DNA of 64,000 nucleotides from Verrucomicrobiota bacterium (GTDB lineage Bacteria; Verrucomicrobiota; Verrucomicrobiia; Opitutales; Opitutaceae). The translations under genes were made by a program, and so were the position numbers. The notes under the pieces are model-generated. The model saw nothing but the letters and a program-made list of their open reading frames with translations. It had not been told where the DNA came from and made no database searches. Positions 45,157 through 52,902 of this stretch are shown piece by piece; position 1 is the stretch's first letter, and every line of letters starts with the position of its first letter. Location of the stretch: the NCBI GenBank assembly GCA_023416735.1, contig JAEZGX010000040.1, forward strand, positions 1 to 64,000, read 5' to 3'.

Positions 45157-45261
45157 GGAGAGGACTTAAAGGTGATTACGCCGGAGATGAGGCGGAGGAT
45201 TCGCGCAGTGGTTTTTAAGGTGGGACAGGGAATGTCCCACCTCGGGTGGTATGGTCTCGGC

Positions 45262-45888
45262 ATGAAATCGCAACGCCGCCAGAAAAAATGCTTCGTTCCT
45301 CTCGCGCTCACTTGGTCGCACTGCGGGGCGCTCTATCGCGTCACGGCTTGGCCGGAGGCGCGGTTCGAATGCTTGTATGGTGAGGATTGGATCGAGACTT
45401 CGCCGACGGAGGACGCGCTGGCGTCGGCGGCGATCGAGTGCGATGCGAGGGCGTGGGCGGGCTATCTCGAATTTGTGCCGACTGCGGTGCGCGAGGTGAT
45501 TGCGCGGTTTGGGGTGGGCCGGATGGAAGCACTGCAGGTGGTGGCGCGTTGTCCGGAGTTGGTGAACGAAGTGGCGGAGACGCCGTCGCTGTCGGCGTTT
45601 GTGGCGGCGCATGCCGCGCTGCGTGGGACGGGTGGCGCGTGCTGGGCGGAAATCGCTGCGGTGCACGAGCGCAGCGGAATTTTCGGATTGCTGGAGTGGC
45701 TGGGGCTGCCGGCGTCGCGGCAGACGCTGGGGATTTTGCAGAGCATCGTGGAGCCGGATGTGCCGAAGCGTTTGTTAGAACCGCTGCGGAATTTGCTGTG
45801 GGAGCCGACGGCGATCTTTGCGTTGCAGCGGATGCCGGCGATCACCGACCGCGATCTGGCGCGGACGTGTCACGCTCTGGCGGCGTAA
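45262..45888 (+). CDS. Unknown protein divergent from the WYL regulator
   Basis: 208 residues, no signal peptide or membrane helix. The N-terminal part is rich in Cys and Trp ('KKCFVPLALTWSHCGALY'), the rest is helical. The sequence 'WLGLPASRQTLGILQSI' followed by 'LLEPLRNLLW' weakly recalls the helical array of PcfJ-like proteins; that is only a by-eye resemblance. The start at 45262 is chosen because upstream in-frame residues look non-coding. Its stop overlaps the T tract of the opposite-strand terminator. No function is assigned. Confidence 0.62.
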   Translation: MKSQRRQKKCFVPLALTWSHCGALYRVTAWPEARFECLYGEDWIETSPTEDALASAAIECDARAWAGYLEFVPTAVREVIARFGVGRMEALQVVARCPELVNEVAETPSLSAFVAAHAALRGTGGACWAEIAAVHERSGIFGLLEWLGLPASRQTLGILQSIVEPDVPKRLLEPLRNLLWEPTAIFALQRMPAITDRDLARTCHALAA

Positions 45889-45916
45889 AAAAAGGGACGG
45901 GTTGGAGACCCGCCCT
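45887..45916 (-). terminator. Intrinsic terminator of the rhomboid-like gene
   Basis: GGGACGGGT / ACCCGCCC stem with a 4-base loop, followed on the minus strand by a run of seven T. It starts 10 bases past the stop of the rhomboid-like gene and its T tract overlaps the stop codon of the converging unknown gene. Confidence 0.75.
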
Positions 45917-45925
45917 ACCGCGCGA

Positions 45926-46771
45926 TTACTCGGGGTCGCGGCGCTTGAGGGCGGCGCGGGCGGATTCGAGTCTGGCGCGTTCTTTGGCGGTGAGACTGTC
46001 GATGCCGGAAGTGGCGATTTTATCGAGGAGGGCGTCGATTTCCGCCATGGAGCTCTCGCGGGCGGCGGGCTTGGGCGCGGCCGGTTTCGGTTTTGACGGT
46101 TTGGGGTCAGGCAGGACGCGAAGCTTGGGGTTGCGCGACGGCAGCTTGATCGACGGGAGAACGAGACGGCCTTGAAAATAGCGGATGTAGGCGTGCGCGA
46201 AACCGGTGGTGGCCCACAAAGTGAGGAGGTGGGTGACATCGTTGGCCGCGAGCGCCATGAGGGTGTAGATGCCGACGAGGACGATCGCGACCCACTTGGC
46301 GAGCAGGTTGAACAACAGCATCGCGTTGGGGTAGAGCGTCGCGAACGCGACGAAGATGGCGAGCGAACCAGCCTGGCCTACGAAAGCGGTGGGCCGCCAA
46401 AGACCGATCAAGGTGAGCACGAACGGAGTGACAAAGTAGAGGCAGGCGTAGAGTTGGAGGAAGGGGCGTCGGCCGATGTGGCGTTCAACCTCGCGACCGA
46501 ACCAGATGAGCATCGCCATATCGATGACGAAACCGAGGCTGGGCCGATTGAGGAGCCCGTAGGTGACGAGCCGCCAAACTTCGCCGCGGAGCACGCCGTC
46601 GCTGGTGAACATCATCCAACTCTGGAACGTCGTCGCGCGACCGAACATCAGCAGCGTCGTGATGAGCATGGAGGCGGTGAGAACCGCGACGACAAGGTGC
46701 GCGGCGTAGATGGGGTATCCGCGAATCCATGTCACGGGCTGGTTTTCGTCGGTATCACCGTAGAGGCTCAT
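45926..46771 (-). CDS. Rhomboid-like membrane protein
   Basis: 281 residues. About six membrane helices between residues 20 and 205: the first with 'VVAVLTASMLITTLLMF', later ones ending in 'THLLTLWATTGFAHAYIRYF', then a basic, Pro-rich cytoplasmic tail and a charged helical end. Layout and sequence ('GEVWRLVTYGLL', 'FVGQAGSLAIFVAF') match the rhomboid superfamily. A Ser lies in 'GQAGSL' rather than the usual GxSG, and a His is in the last helix ('THLL'), so it could be an active protease with a variant motif or an inactive relative. It diverges from the M13 peptidase gene 136 bases away. Confidence 0.8.
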   Translation of the reverse strand: MSLYGDTDENQPVTWIRGYPIYAAHLVVAVLTASMLITTLLMFGRATTFQSWMMFTSDGVLRGEVWRLVTYGLLNRPSLGFVIDMAMLIWFGREVERHIGRRPFLQLYACLYFVTPFVLTLIGLWRPTAFVGQAGSLAIFVAFATLYPNAMLLFNLLAKWVAIVLVGIYTLMALAANDVTHLLTLWATTGFAHAYIRYFQGRLVLPSIKLPSRNPKLRVLPDPKPSKPKPAAPKPAARESSMAEIDALLDKIATSGIDSLTAKERARLESARAALKRRDPE

Positions 46772-46907
46772 GATAGGTGACGCGAAGCTGCCCAAGGGGG
46801 CGGCGAACCGCAAGAATCGAGGCGGGAAATGTGTTGGCGCAGAGAAGGCGCGCAACGAGCGATTCGTGAGATTGCGCTGGAGCAGAGGCGGTGGCAGTCG
46901 TCGGCGC

Positions 46908-48950
46908 ATGGTTACACGACGACTTATTAGAATCGCGATGGCGGCGACGTGCGCGGTGGGCGGGGTGGTGGGAAGCGAAGCGACGAAGGAGCCGGTGGAT
47001 CCCGGCTTTAGTGTCAGCAGAATGGATACATCGGTGCGGCCGGGCGACGACTTCTCGCGCTACGCGGCGGGGAAGTGGTATGAGGCGACGGCGATTCCGT
47101 CGGACAAATCGCGTTGGGGCGGGTTTGACGAATTGCGCGAACGGAATTGGGCGGCGTTGCGGGCGATCGTGGAAGAGGCGGCGGCGCAGCCGGGAGAGGA
47201 TGACACGGTGCGTCGCAAAGTGGGCGATTTTTATGCGTCGGCCATCGACACGGAGACGATCAACGCGCTCGGGTTGAAACCGGTCGAGGCGGAGCTTGCG
47301 GCGGTGACCGCGGCAGAGACGAAGGACGAGTTGTTCAAGCACGTCGTGCAACAGCACCTCGGGATTGGCGCACCGTTTTTCAGCGTGGCGTTTTATCCGG
47401 ATCAGAAGCGGAGCGACGTGTATGGGTTTTATTTGAACCAGGGCGGGATGAGCCTGCCGTCGAAGGAGTATTATTTTTCGGACAAATTTGCGCGGGAGCG
47501 GTGGGAGTTTGTGGGGCACGTGGCGAAGATGCTGGAGCTGGCGGGAGAGCCGCGGGCGACGGCGTTTCAGCGAGCGGAGACGGTGTTTGCGATCGAGAAA
47601 GCGCTGGCGGAAAACGCGAAGCTGCCGGTGGAGCTGCGCGACCGCGTGGCGAATTACAACAAGATGACGATCGAGGAGGCGGCCGCGGCGTTTGAAGGGT
47701 TTCCGTTGAAGCTGGTCGTTGCGGAACTCGGCCTGCCCGGCAACGCGACGGAGGTGATCGTGGGGCAGCCGAAGTTTTTCGAAACGCTGGCGAAGGTGAC
47801 GGCGGAGCGGTCACTGGAAGATTTGAAGGTTTATGTGCGCTGGCAGTTGTTGCGCGCGGCGGCGCCCTTTCTGGCGGAGCCGTTCGAGCAGGAAAGTTTC
47901 CGCTTCAACGGAACGGTGTTGAATGGAACGCCGGAGCAGGAACCGCGCTGGCAGCGGGCGACGAAGACCGTGGATGGAGCGATTGGCGAGGCGCTCGGGC
48001 AGCTTTATGTGGAGCGGCATTTTCCGCCGGAAGCGAAGGCGCGGATGATGGAGATGATCGAGAACATCAAGACGGTGATGCGCGAGCGATTGGAGACGGT
48101 GGAGTGGATGACGGAACCGACGCGGCAGAAGGCGCTGGCGAAGTTTGCACGGTTCTCGCCGATGATCGGGTATCCCGAAAAATGGCGCGACTACTCGGAA
48201 GTCGAAGTGAGGCGCGACGACTACTTCGGGAATGTGAAACGCGCGGCGTTGTTTGAATCGAAGCGACTCATTGGGCGCACCGGTCAGAAAGTCGACAAGC
48301 GCGAGTGGGGCATGACGCCGCCGACGGTGAACGCCTATTTCTCGCCGGTGACGAACCAGATTGTATTTCCCGCGGGGATACTGCAGCCGCCGTTCTTCGA
48401 TCCGCAGCTGGACGATGCGGTGAATTATGGCGCGATCGGTGCAGTGATCGGTCACGAGATCACGCACGGATTTGACGATCAAGGGCGGCGCTACGATGCC
48501 GACGGAAACCTGGCGGATTGGTGGACGCCCGAGGATGAGCAACGATTCCGGGAGCGGGCGATGGTGGTGGTGGAACAGTTCAATGGTTATCACGCGCTGC
48601 CGGGACTGGCGATCAACGGTCAGCTGGCGCTCGGCGAAAACATTGCGGATCTTGGCGGAACCTCGATCGCGTTCGAGGCGTTTCAGCGGTCGTTGAAAGG
48701 AAAGCCGACACCGCCGAAGATCGACGGCCTGACGGCGGAGCAGCGGTTTTTTATTTCGTGGGCGCAGCAGTGGCGGACGGCGTATCGCGACGATGCGATG
48801 CGGCTGCAAGTCGCGCGGGGGCCGCATGCGCCGGGAAATTTCCGCGGGTTCGGGCCGTTGGTGAATCAGCAGGCGTGGTATGATGCCTTCGGTGTAAAAG
48901 AAGGTGACGCGTTGTGGCGGCCGCCGGAGAAGCGAGCGAAAATCTGGTAG
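46908..48950 (+). CDS. M13 family zinc metallopeptidase (neprilysin-like)
   Basis: 680 residues with a signal peptide (RIAMAATCAVGGVVG). Two-domain M13 peptidase: zinc ligands His516 and His520 in HEITH with catalytic Glu517, and third ligand Glu577 in GENIADLGG. 'NAYFSPVTNQIVFPAGIL' (substrate-binding Asn-Ala-Tyr) and 'PAGIL' precede it as in neprilysin and PepO. Exported; cleaves small peptides on the N-terminal side of hydrophobic residues. Own strong terminator at 48961. Start at 46908 gives MVTRRLIRIA, a standard n-region. Confidence 0.95.
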   Translation: MVTRRLIRIAMAATCAVGGVVGSEATKEPVDPGFSVSRMDTSVRPGDDFSRYAAGKWYEATAIPSDKSRWGGFDELRERNWAALRAIVEEAAAQPGEDDTVRRKVGDFYASAIDTETINALGLKPVEAELAAVTAAETKDELFKHVVQQHLGIGAPFFSVAFYPDQKRSDVYGFYLNQGGMSLPSKEYYFSDKFARERWEFVGHVAKMLELAGEPRATAFQRAETVFAIEKALAENAKLPVELRDRVANYNKMTIEEAAAAFEGFPLKLVVAELGLPGNATEVIVGQPKFFETLAKVTAERSLEDLKVYVRWQLLRAAAPFLAEPFEQESFRFNGTVLNGTPEQEPRWQRATKTVDGAIGEALGQLYVERHFPPEAKARMMEMIENIKTVMRERLETVEWMTEPTRQKALAKFARFSPMIGYPEKWRDYSEVEVRRDDYFGNVKRAALFESKRLIGRTGQKVDKREWGMTPPTVNAYFSPVTNQIVFPAGILQPPFFDPQLDDAVNYGAIGAVIGHEITHGFDDQGRRYDADGNLADWWTPEDEQRFRERAMVVVEQFNGYHALPGLAINGQLALGENIADLGGTSIAFEAFQRSLKGKPTPPKIDGLTAEQRFFISWAQQWRTAYRDDAMRLQVARGPHAPGNFRGFGPLVNQQAWYDAFGVKEGDALWRPPEKRAKIW

Positions 48951-48960
48951 GTTCCATTGA

Positions 48961-48991
48961 GGCCGCGACGAGGATGTCGCGGCCTTTTTTT
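48961..48991 (+). terminator. Intrinsic terminator of the M13 peptidase gene
   Basis: Perfect 9-bp stem GGCCGCGAC / GTCGCGGCC, 6-base loop, then seven T. It lies 11 bases after the stop codon. Confidence 0.92.
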
Positions 48992-49096
48992 AGGCGGTGA
49001 CTTGGGCTGGGATTCCTAGGGAGGCGCCGGTGGTTTTACCGAGGACAAGGCCCGCGGTGGAACAGGGCGATAAGGCTGGGCGACCATGGATGCGCT

Positions 49097-49687
49097 ATGA
49101 AACCTTCCACCCCTTCCGCGCTCCGTTGCGCGCTGGTTTTTTCCGCGGCGTCGATGTGCGTCGCGTTGTATGCTGACACCTCGACGACTGCGGCTGGTTC
49201 GACCTCGGCGAACCGGGATCGCGTCTCGGCCGCAAGCACTGCATCTACGACGAGCGCGGTGAAGCTGAGCCGTTCGGATCGGAGCTTCTTCGAGAAGGCA
49301 GCGAAATCGGGAATGAAAGAAGTGAGTGTTTCACAAGCGACGATTGATCGCTTGATGAATCCGCAGGCGAAGGCCTTTGCGCAGATGATGGTGAGCGATC
49401 ATTCGAAGGCGAATTCGGAGCTGATGGAACTCGCCGCCAAGAAAGGCGTGACGCTGCCGCCGAAAGAAGAGGCGCCGAAATTGATGGAGAAGTGGTCGAA
49501 GAAGACGGACGACCTCGACGAGGATTATATCGAGGAGATGGTGGACGATCACCAAGAGGCGGTGAAGTTATTCGAGGAGGCGTCGAAGAGCGAGGACCCG
49601 GATATCGCGGCGTTCGCGCGGAAAACGCTGCCGACCCTGCAGCACCATCTGACGATGGCGAAGGATTTGAAGAAGGCGTTGGACTAA
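49097..49687 (+). CDS. DUF4142 exported helical protein
   Basis: 196 residues. Signal peptide (ALVFSAASMCVALYADT), a Ser/Thr-rich linker (about 28-53) and a four-helix DUF4142 domain (about 55-196): 'DRSFFEKAAKSGMKEVSVSQ', 'FAQMMVSDHSKANSELMELA', 'FARKTLPTLQHHLTMAKDL'. DUF4142 proteins are ferritin-like helical bundles of the periplasm, often with conserved His near the end ('LQHHL'), linked to stress survival. Monocistronic, with a terminator at 49729. Confidence 0.9.
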   Translation: MKPSTPSALRCALVFSAASMCVALYADTSTTAAGSTSANRDRVSAASTASTTSAVKLSRSDRSFFEKAAKSGMKEVSVSQATIDRLMNPQAKAFAQMMVSDHSKANSELMELAAKKGVTLPPKEEAPKLMEKWSKKTDDLDEDYIEEMVDDHQEAVKLFEEASKSEDPDIAAFARKTLPTLQHHLTMAKDLKKALD

Positions 49688-49728
49688 TCGCCTCGCGTCA
49701 GAGCCGGTGACGGCTCGCGCACCAAACG

Positions 49729-49752
49729 AGCGGAGCTTTGCTCCGCTTTTTT
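49729..49752 (+). terminator. Intrinsic terminator of the DUF4142 gene
   Basis: AGCGGAG / CTCCGCT stem, 5-base loop, then six T. Its end touches the stop codon of the converging DUF2835 gene. Confidence 0.88.
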
Positions 49753-49978
49753 ATTGGCTGGGAACCGGTTCGATGCGGACGAATTTGTGCTGTTCGTCGA
49801 ACACCAGGCGGAAGCGGCCGTGGATGCCATCGGCTGCAATGAACTTGTGCAGCACCGAGGTGGGGAACTGAACGGTTTGTCCGTTGGTGGCGCGCGCGAA
49901 GATCCGGGGCGCTTCGCCGCGGTAGTAGGCGGCGACCTTTTCGGGGCTGAGACTCAGGCTGACGATGAGCTCGGGCAC
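49751..49978 (-). CDS. DUF2835 family small protein
   Basis: 75 residues from a GTG start. 'VSLSLSPEKVAAYYRGEAPR', 'RATNGQTVQFPTSVLHKFIA' and 'GIHGRFRLVFDEQHKFVRIE' match the DUF2835 family, whose members are about 70 residues and usually read as single-domain PilZ-like or uncharacterised cytoplasmic proteins. No signal or membrane part. Function not known. Confidence 0.85.
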   Translation of the reverse strand: MPELIVSLSLSPEKVAAYYRGEAPRIFARATNGQTVQFPTSVLHKFIAADGIHGRFRLVFDEQHKFVRIEPVPSQ

Positions 49979-50042
49979 GCGGATTTCCTAGAGGTCCGCG
50001 CGCCGAACGGAAAGCCGAGAGTGTGGCGTGGCGATCGCGAAC

Positions 50043-50528
50043 TCAGGTAACGGCAGAGAGTTCGGGGGCGGGTTGCGAGTGTCGCGGAATTCCGGCGCGG
50101 CCGCCTGCGGGCGTGTAGCGCCAGCTCGGATCGACGCGGTGCGGGCGCGTGAGGGCAACGCTGACGGCGATGTCGACTGCGGTGACGGCTGCGACAGCGG
50201 CAAAGGCACCGACGGTGCGGCGACGTTGATCGTCGCGGAAGCCACGAAAGGCAGCGGGCCGGGAATCGTGACGCGCGAGGGCGGCTCCGAGGAGCGCGAG
50301 GTCCATGATGTCACCGACCACGCGCGACCACATGTGCATGGTCGGTTTGGGGCGAGCGAGCAGTCCGGCGCCGGCGGCGAGTTCGCGCGCGCCGAGGAGG
50401 CGGATGAGGTTTTCGTTTTCTTCTCCGACGCCGACCGTCCGAGCGAGGGAACGCGGGGCGATGAGTTCAACGAGACCGAGTCCGATGCTGAACCAACCTA
50501 GATTTCGAGAAAGGGAGATGGAGTTCAT
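50043..50528 (-). CDS. Small membrane protein of the cyclase/dehydrase-associated type
   Basis: 161 residues with hydrophobic segments at about 8-25, 45-58, 72-88 and 104-123. 'NLGWFSIGLGLVELIAPRSL' and 'VVGDIMDLALLGAAL' resemble the N-terminal membrane part of proteins annotated as cyclase/dehydrase or DUF4267-like. The C-terminal 35 residues are soluble and Pro-rich. The role is unknown. The gene lies 64 bases past the DUF2835 start on the same strand. Confidence 0.7.
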   Translation of the reverse strand: MNSISLSRNLGWFSIGLGLVELIAPRSLARTVGVGEENENLIRLLGARELAAGAGLLARPKPTMHMWSRVVGDIMDLALLGAALARHDSRPAAFRGFRDDQRRRTVGAFAAVAAVTAVDIAVSVALTRPHRVDPSWRYTPAGGRAGIPRHSQPAPELSAVT

Positions 50529-50747
50529 GAGTTAGCATCGTCTGCTTCGGGCGCGGGCGAAATGGGGAGAATCCTGCAATGAGGGCACCGCAATTCGGAG
50601 AACGCGGTCAGTGCGCCGAGCGGGAGAGCGCCGGGAGAGGCTGGCGCGGAATTTTTGGCGTGGGTTCGAAGTTGGCCCGGACCCTGCTAGATATCCGTGG
50701 TCTCGCCCGCATAGCGGGGAGACGTTTGGGGTAACATAGAAAGCAAT

Positions 50748-50787
50748 GGGCGGACCGCTTAGGGGTAGGCGGTCCGCCCTCTCTTTT
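50748..50787. terminator. Strong hairpin after the FG-GAP gene
   Basis: Perfect 11-bp stem GGGCGGACCGC / GCGGTCCGCCC with a 10-base loop, 20 bases after the stop of the minus-strand FG-GAP gene. The T-rich tail (TCTCTTTT) is better on the plus strand, although no plus-strand gene ends nearby. It probably serves as a stop for the minus gene, or for both directions. Confidence 0.6.
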
Positions 50788-50798
50788 GACGAGATAAG

Positions 50799-52007
50799 TT
50801 ATGGCGTGGCACGAACGTTTTGGGCCGTAGCGGCTCCGGGTGACGCGCCGTAGGAGGGAGAGCCGGCGACCAGGTCGTCGTCGTGGAGATCCACGGAGAT
50901 GCCGAAGAAAGCGGTATCGAAGGCGGGCAGGATCGTGCGGAACGGAGACCAGCGGCTCGAACTCGAATGAAAGACGGTGACTGCGCCTTGGTTATATGCT
51001 CCCGCGTAAGGGGCGCCTGCGGCGAGAAGGAAGTCGTCGATGGCGAGCGCGGTGCCGAACTCGTCGCCGGGTTGGGGGGAGGCGGAGAAGAGCTTCGCGT
51101 GGAGGGCGACGCGGGTTGAGCTGAGACGGAAAACGTAAGCCGCGCCGGCGTTGAAGCCGCGCTCGGAGTCGAGGGGCGCGCCGACGGCGAGCGCATGCTG
51201 ATCGATCGCGACCGAGGCACCGAAAGCGGTGTAGTTCGAGGTGGGCACGCCGGCGGAGGGAGACAGGCGGGCGCATTCGATGTAGGCGCCGTTGTGGAGT
51301 TTGAAGAGATAAGCGGCTTGGGCGACGGGAGCGCCCACGAGCACGTGGTTGCCTTTGATGGCGACGGAGGCACCGAAAAAGGCGAAACGAGTGGGGTCGG
51401 AGGCGGTGAGTTTCGCGCGTTGAATCCAGCGATTGCCCGATCGAGTGAAGAGGTAGGCGGCGCCGGCGTCGCGATCGTGAGCGTTGTCGAGATAGGCTCC
51501 GATGACGATCGTCTCGCCGTCCATGGCGATGGCGGCGCCGAACTGTTGGCCGGGTGCGGCGTCGGACGGACTGATGCGCGAGTCGAAGGACCACGTATCG
51601 CCGGAGCGTTTGTAAACGTAAACGGCGCCAGAGGCGTCGCCTTGAAGGGCATCGTAAGGCGCGCCGACAGCGATGAAGCTGCGGCTCGTGGCGACGGCTT
51701 CGCCGAAGGAGCTGTAGGCGCCGGCGGTGCCGGGAGGAGCGAGGAGTTTGGTGCGTTCGGTCCACTGCGTGCCGGACCGGGCGTAAACGTAGGCGGCGCC
51801 GGCGTAGGCAGCGCGTTCGCTGTCGTCGGGCGCGCCGACGACGAGTGTGTCGGTGCCGATGGCGACCGATGCTCCGAGGCGTATGCCGGGTTGAACGGTG
51901 GAAGGAACGAGGGTTTGGGCGGCGGCGACGGCGGAAGCGCTGATGCGGAGAACGAGCGCGAGGAGAAGGCCGTGGCACAGCCACGACCGCGAGGAGCGGG
52001 AGGTCAT
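50799..52007 (-). CDS. Exported FG-GAP repeat (integrin-like beta-propeller) protein
   Basis: 402 residues. Signal peptide (CHGLLLALVLRISASAVAAA). The rest is about seven repeats of the FG-GAP/integrin-alpha type, each with 'FG.SVA...' then '..VGAP' and 'GAAYV(F/Y)': for instance 'GASVAIGTDTLVVGAPDDSE', 'FGAAIAMDGETIVIGAYLDN' and 'FGASVAIDQHALAVGAPLDS'. This fills a whole propeller with no extra domain. Such proteins are outside the cell and bind ligands or surfaces; Asp-rich loops suggest Ca binding. Function is not known more precisely. Confidence 0.9.
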   Translation of the reverse strand: MTSRSSRSWLCHGLLLALVLRISASAVAAAQTLVPSTVQPGIRLGASVAIGTDTLVVGAPDDSERAAYAGAAYVYARSGTQWTERTKLLAPPGTAGAYSSFGEAVATSRSFIAVGAPYDALQGDASGAVYVYKRSGDTWSFDSRISPSDAAPGQQFGAAIAMDGETIVIGAYLDNAHDRDAGAAYLFTRSGNRWIQRAKLTASDPTRFAFFGASVAIKGNHVLVGAPVAQAAYLFKLHNGAYIECARLSPSAGVPTSNYTAFGASVAIDQHALAVGAPLDSERGFNAGAAYVFRLSSTRVALHAKLFSASPQPGDEFGTALAIDDFLLAAGAPYAGAYNQGAVTVFHSSSSRWSPFRTILPAFDTAFFGISVDLHDDDLVAGSPSYGASPGAATAQNVRATP

Positions 52008-52355
52008 AGTTTTAGCGGGGTTGAAGAAACCGGAGTAGGCACCCGGGGCGGGGTGGTTGAAGCTGCGGAGGGAAGCACGGGAAGGATGGGCTGAAGGCCA
52101 CTCCTGTTAGTGAACGGCGACATGGACCGAGAAATCGCCGCTGTGAGCGCCCCCCGCATCGTCGAGCGGGAAACGGCTGCACGGTTCCCTAGGGAAGATG
52201 TAGCAGGCGGGCTCCGGTCGGGAAGGACGGAAAAACTGCGCGACGAACAGACGTGTTCGCCGCTGTCGCCTCGTAAGGGAAAACCGCAGCGATGTTTAGG
52301 CGTGGTGCCCCGTGGAAGCGAGGCTCTTGAGCGGAGCGGAAGGGTCCGATGGCGG
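52008..52355. other. 348-base gap, no gene seen
   Basis: Between the FG-GAP gene start and a tiny plus-strand gene. A plus-strand frame is open through most of it but its translation is rich in Arg and Gly with no pattern, so I treat it as non-coding leader. Several short G/C-rich inverted segments exist but no riboswitch core was identified. It should contain the FG-GAP promoter. Confidence 0.4.
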
Positions 52356-52529
52356 GTGAACCCAAAAGATTACAAAGCGATTCTCAGCGCGGTGGAGGAG
52401 GCGATTGCGATCTGTGATCGCTATGGGGATCGGATGGATGAAGCGCGGCGGAAAGTGTGCAACGAGCTGCGCCAAGTGCGGGCGGAGCTGCGGCGGCAGT
52501 TGAATCTGCCTTTGTCGGATTCGCCTTAG
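52356..52529 (+). CDS. Tiny helical protein
   Basis: 57 residues from a GTG codon: two amphipathic helices, 'YKAILSAVEEAIAICDRYGD' and 'ARRKVCNELRQVRAELRRQL'. The helical repeat with Leu/Ile at heptad-like positions suggests a coiled-coil hairpin. A second tiny helical gene follows 156 bases later and has a similar helix-turn-helix-like layout, so the two may be a related pair. No family is recognised. Confidence 0.5.
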   Translation: MNPKDYKAILSAVEEAIAICDRYGDRMDEARRKVCNELRQVRAELRRQLNLPLSDSP

Positions 52530-52685
52530 CAGGCGAGCGGCGAGAAGACCCCAATTTTGGCGCCGCGGTAGTAGTGGTGACGACAAAGCGTTCACTGGAT
52601 GTCGAACTCGCCTGCGGTGGCTGACTGTAGTGTCAGCGAACATTTGCGTTTGAGCGCGGTCGGCAGGGAACGCCGCTTTCAACTC

Positions 52686-52883
52686 ATGACTGATCACGAC
52701 GCACGCCGCATTATCGACTGGCTGGATTCGGCCTTGGAGTTGTTCCGAGCCAATGAAGGGCGTTTGAGCGTCAGGGAAGTGAAGATCCTCAGCATGCTGG
52801 CGGTAGCGCGACAGGAGTTGAACGAAGAGGTGAGTTCGCGGCGGGATCGTGCGCGCGGCGGAGCGGAGCCGACCGACGAATAA
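52686..52883 (+). CDS. Tiny helical protein, probable partner of the preceding one
   Basis: 65 residues starting MTDHDARRIIDWLDSALELF, then 'EVKILSMLAVARQELNEEV' and a basic tail. Two helices with regular hydrophobic spacing. An ATG at 52599 would add 29 residues of unlike composition, so I choose 52686. The stop lies 19 bases from the end of the converging pectate lyase gene. Function unknown. Confidence 0.48.
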   Translation: MTDHDARRIIDWLDSALELFRANEGRLSVREVKILSMLAVARQELNEEVSSRRDRARGGAEPTDE

Positions 52884-52902
52884 GGACTGTCGCGGCTGGC
52901 GC

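Noticed and set aside
52110..52355. In-frame extension of the 57-residue gene to an upstream ATG
   Set aside because: The added 82 residues are Arg/Gly-rich and patternless; helical character starts at the GTG.
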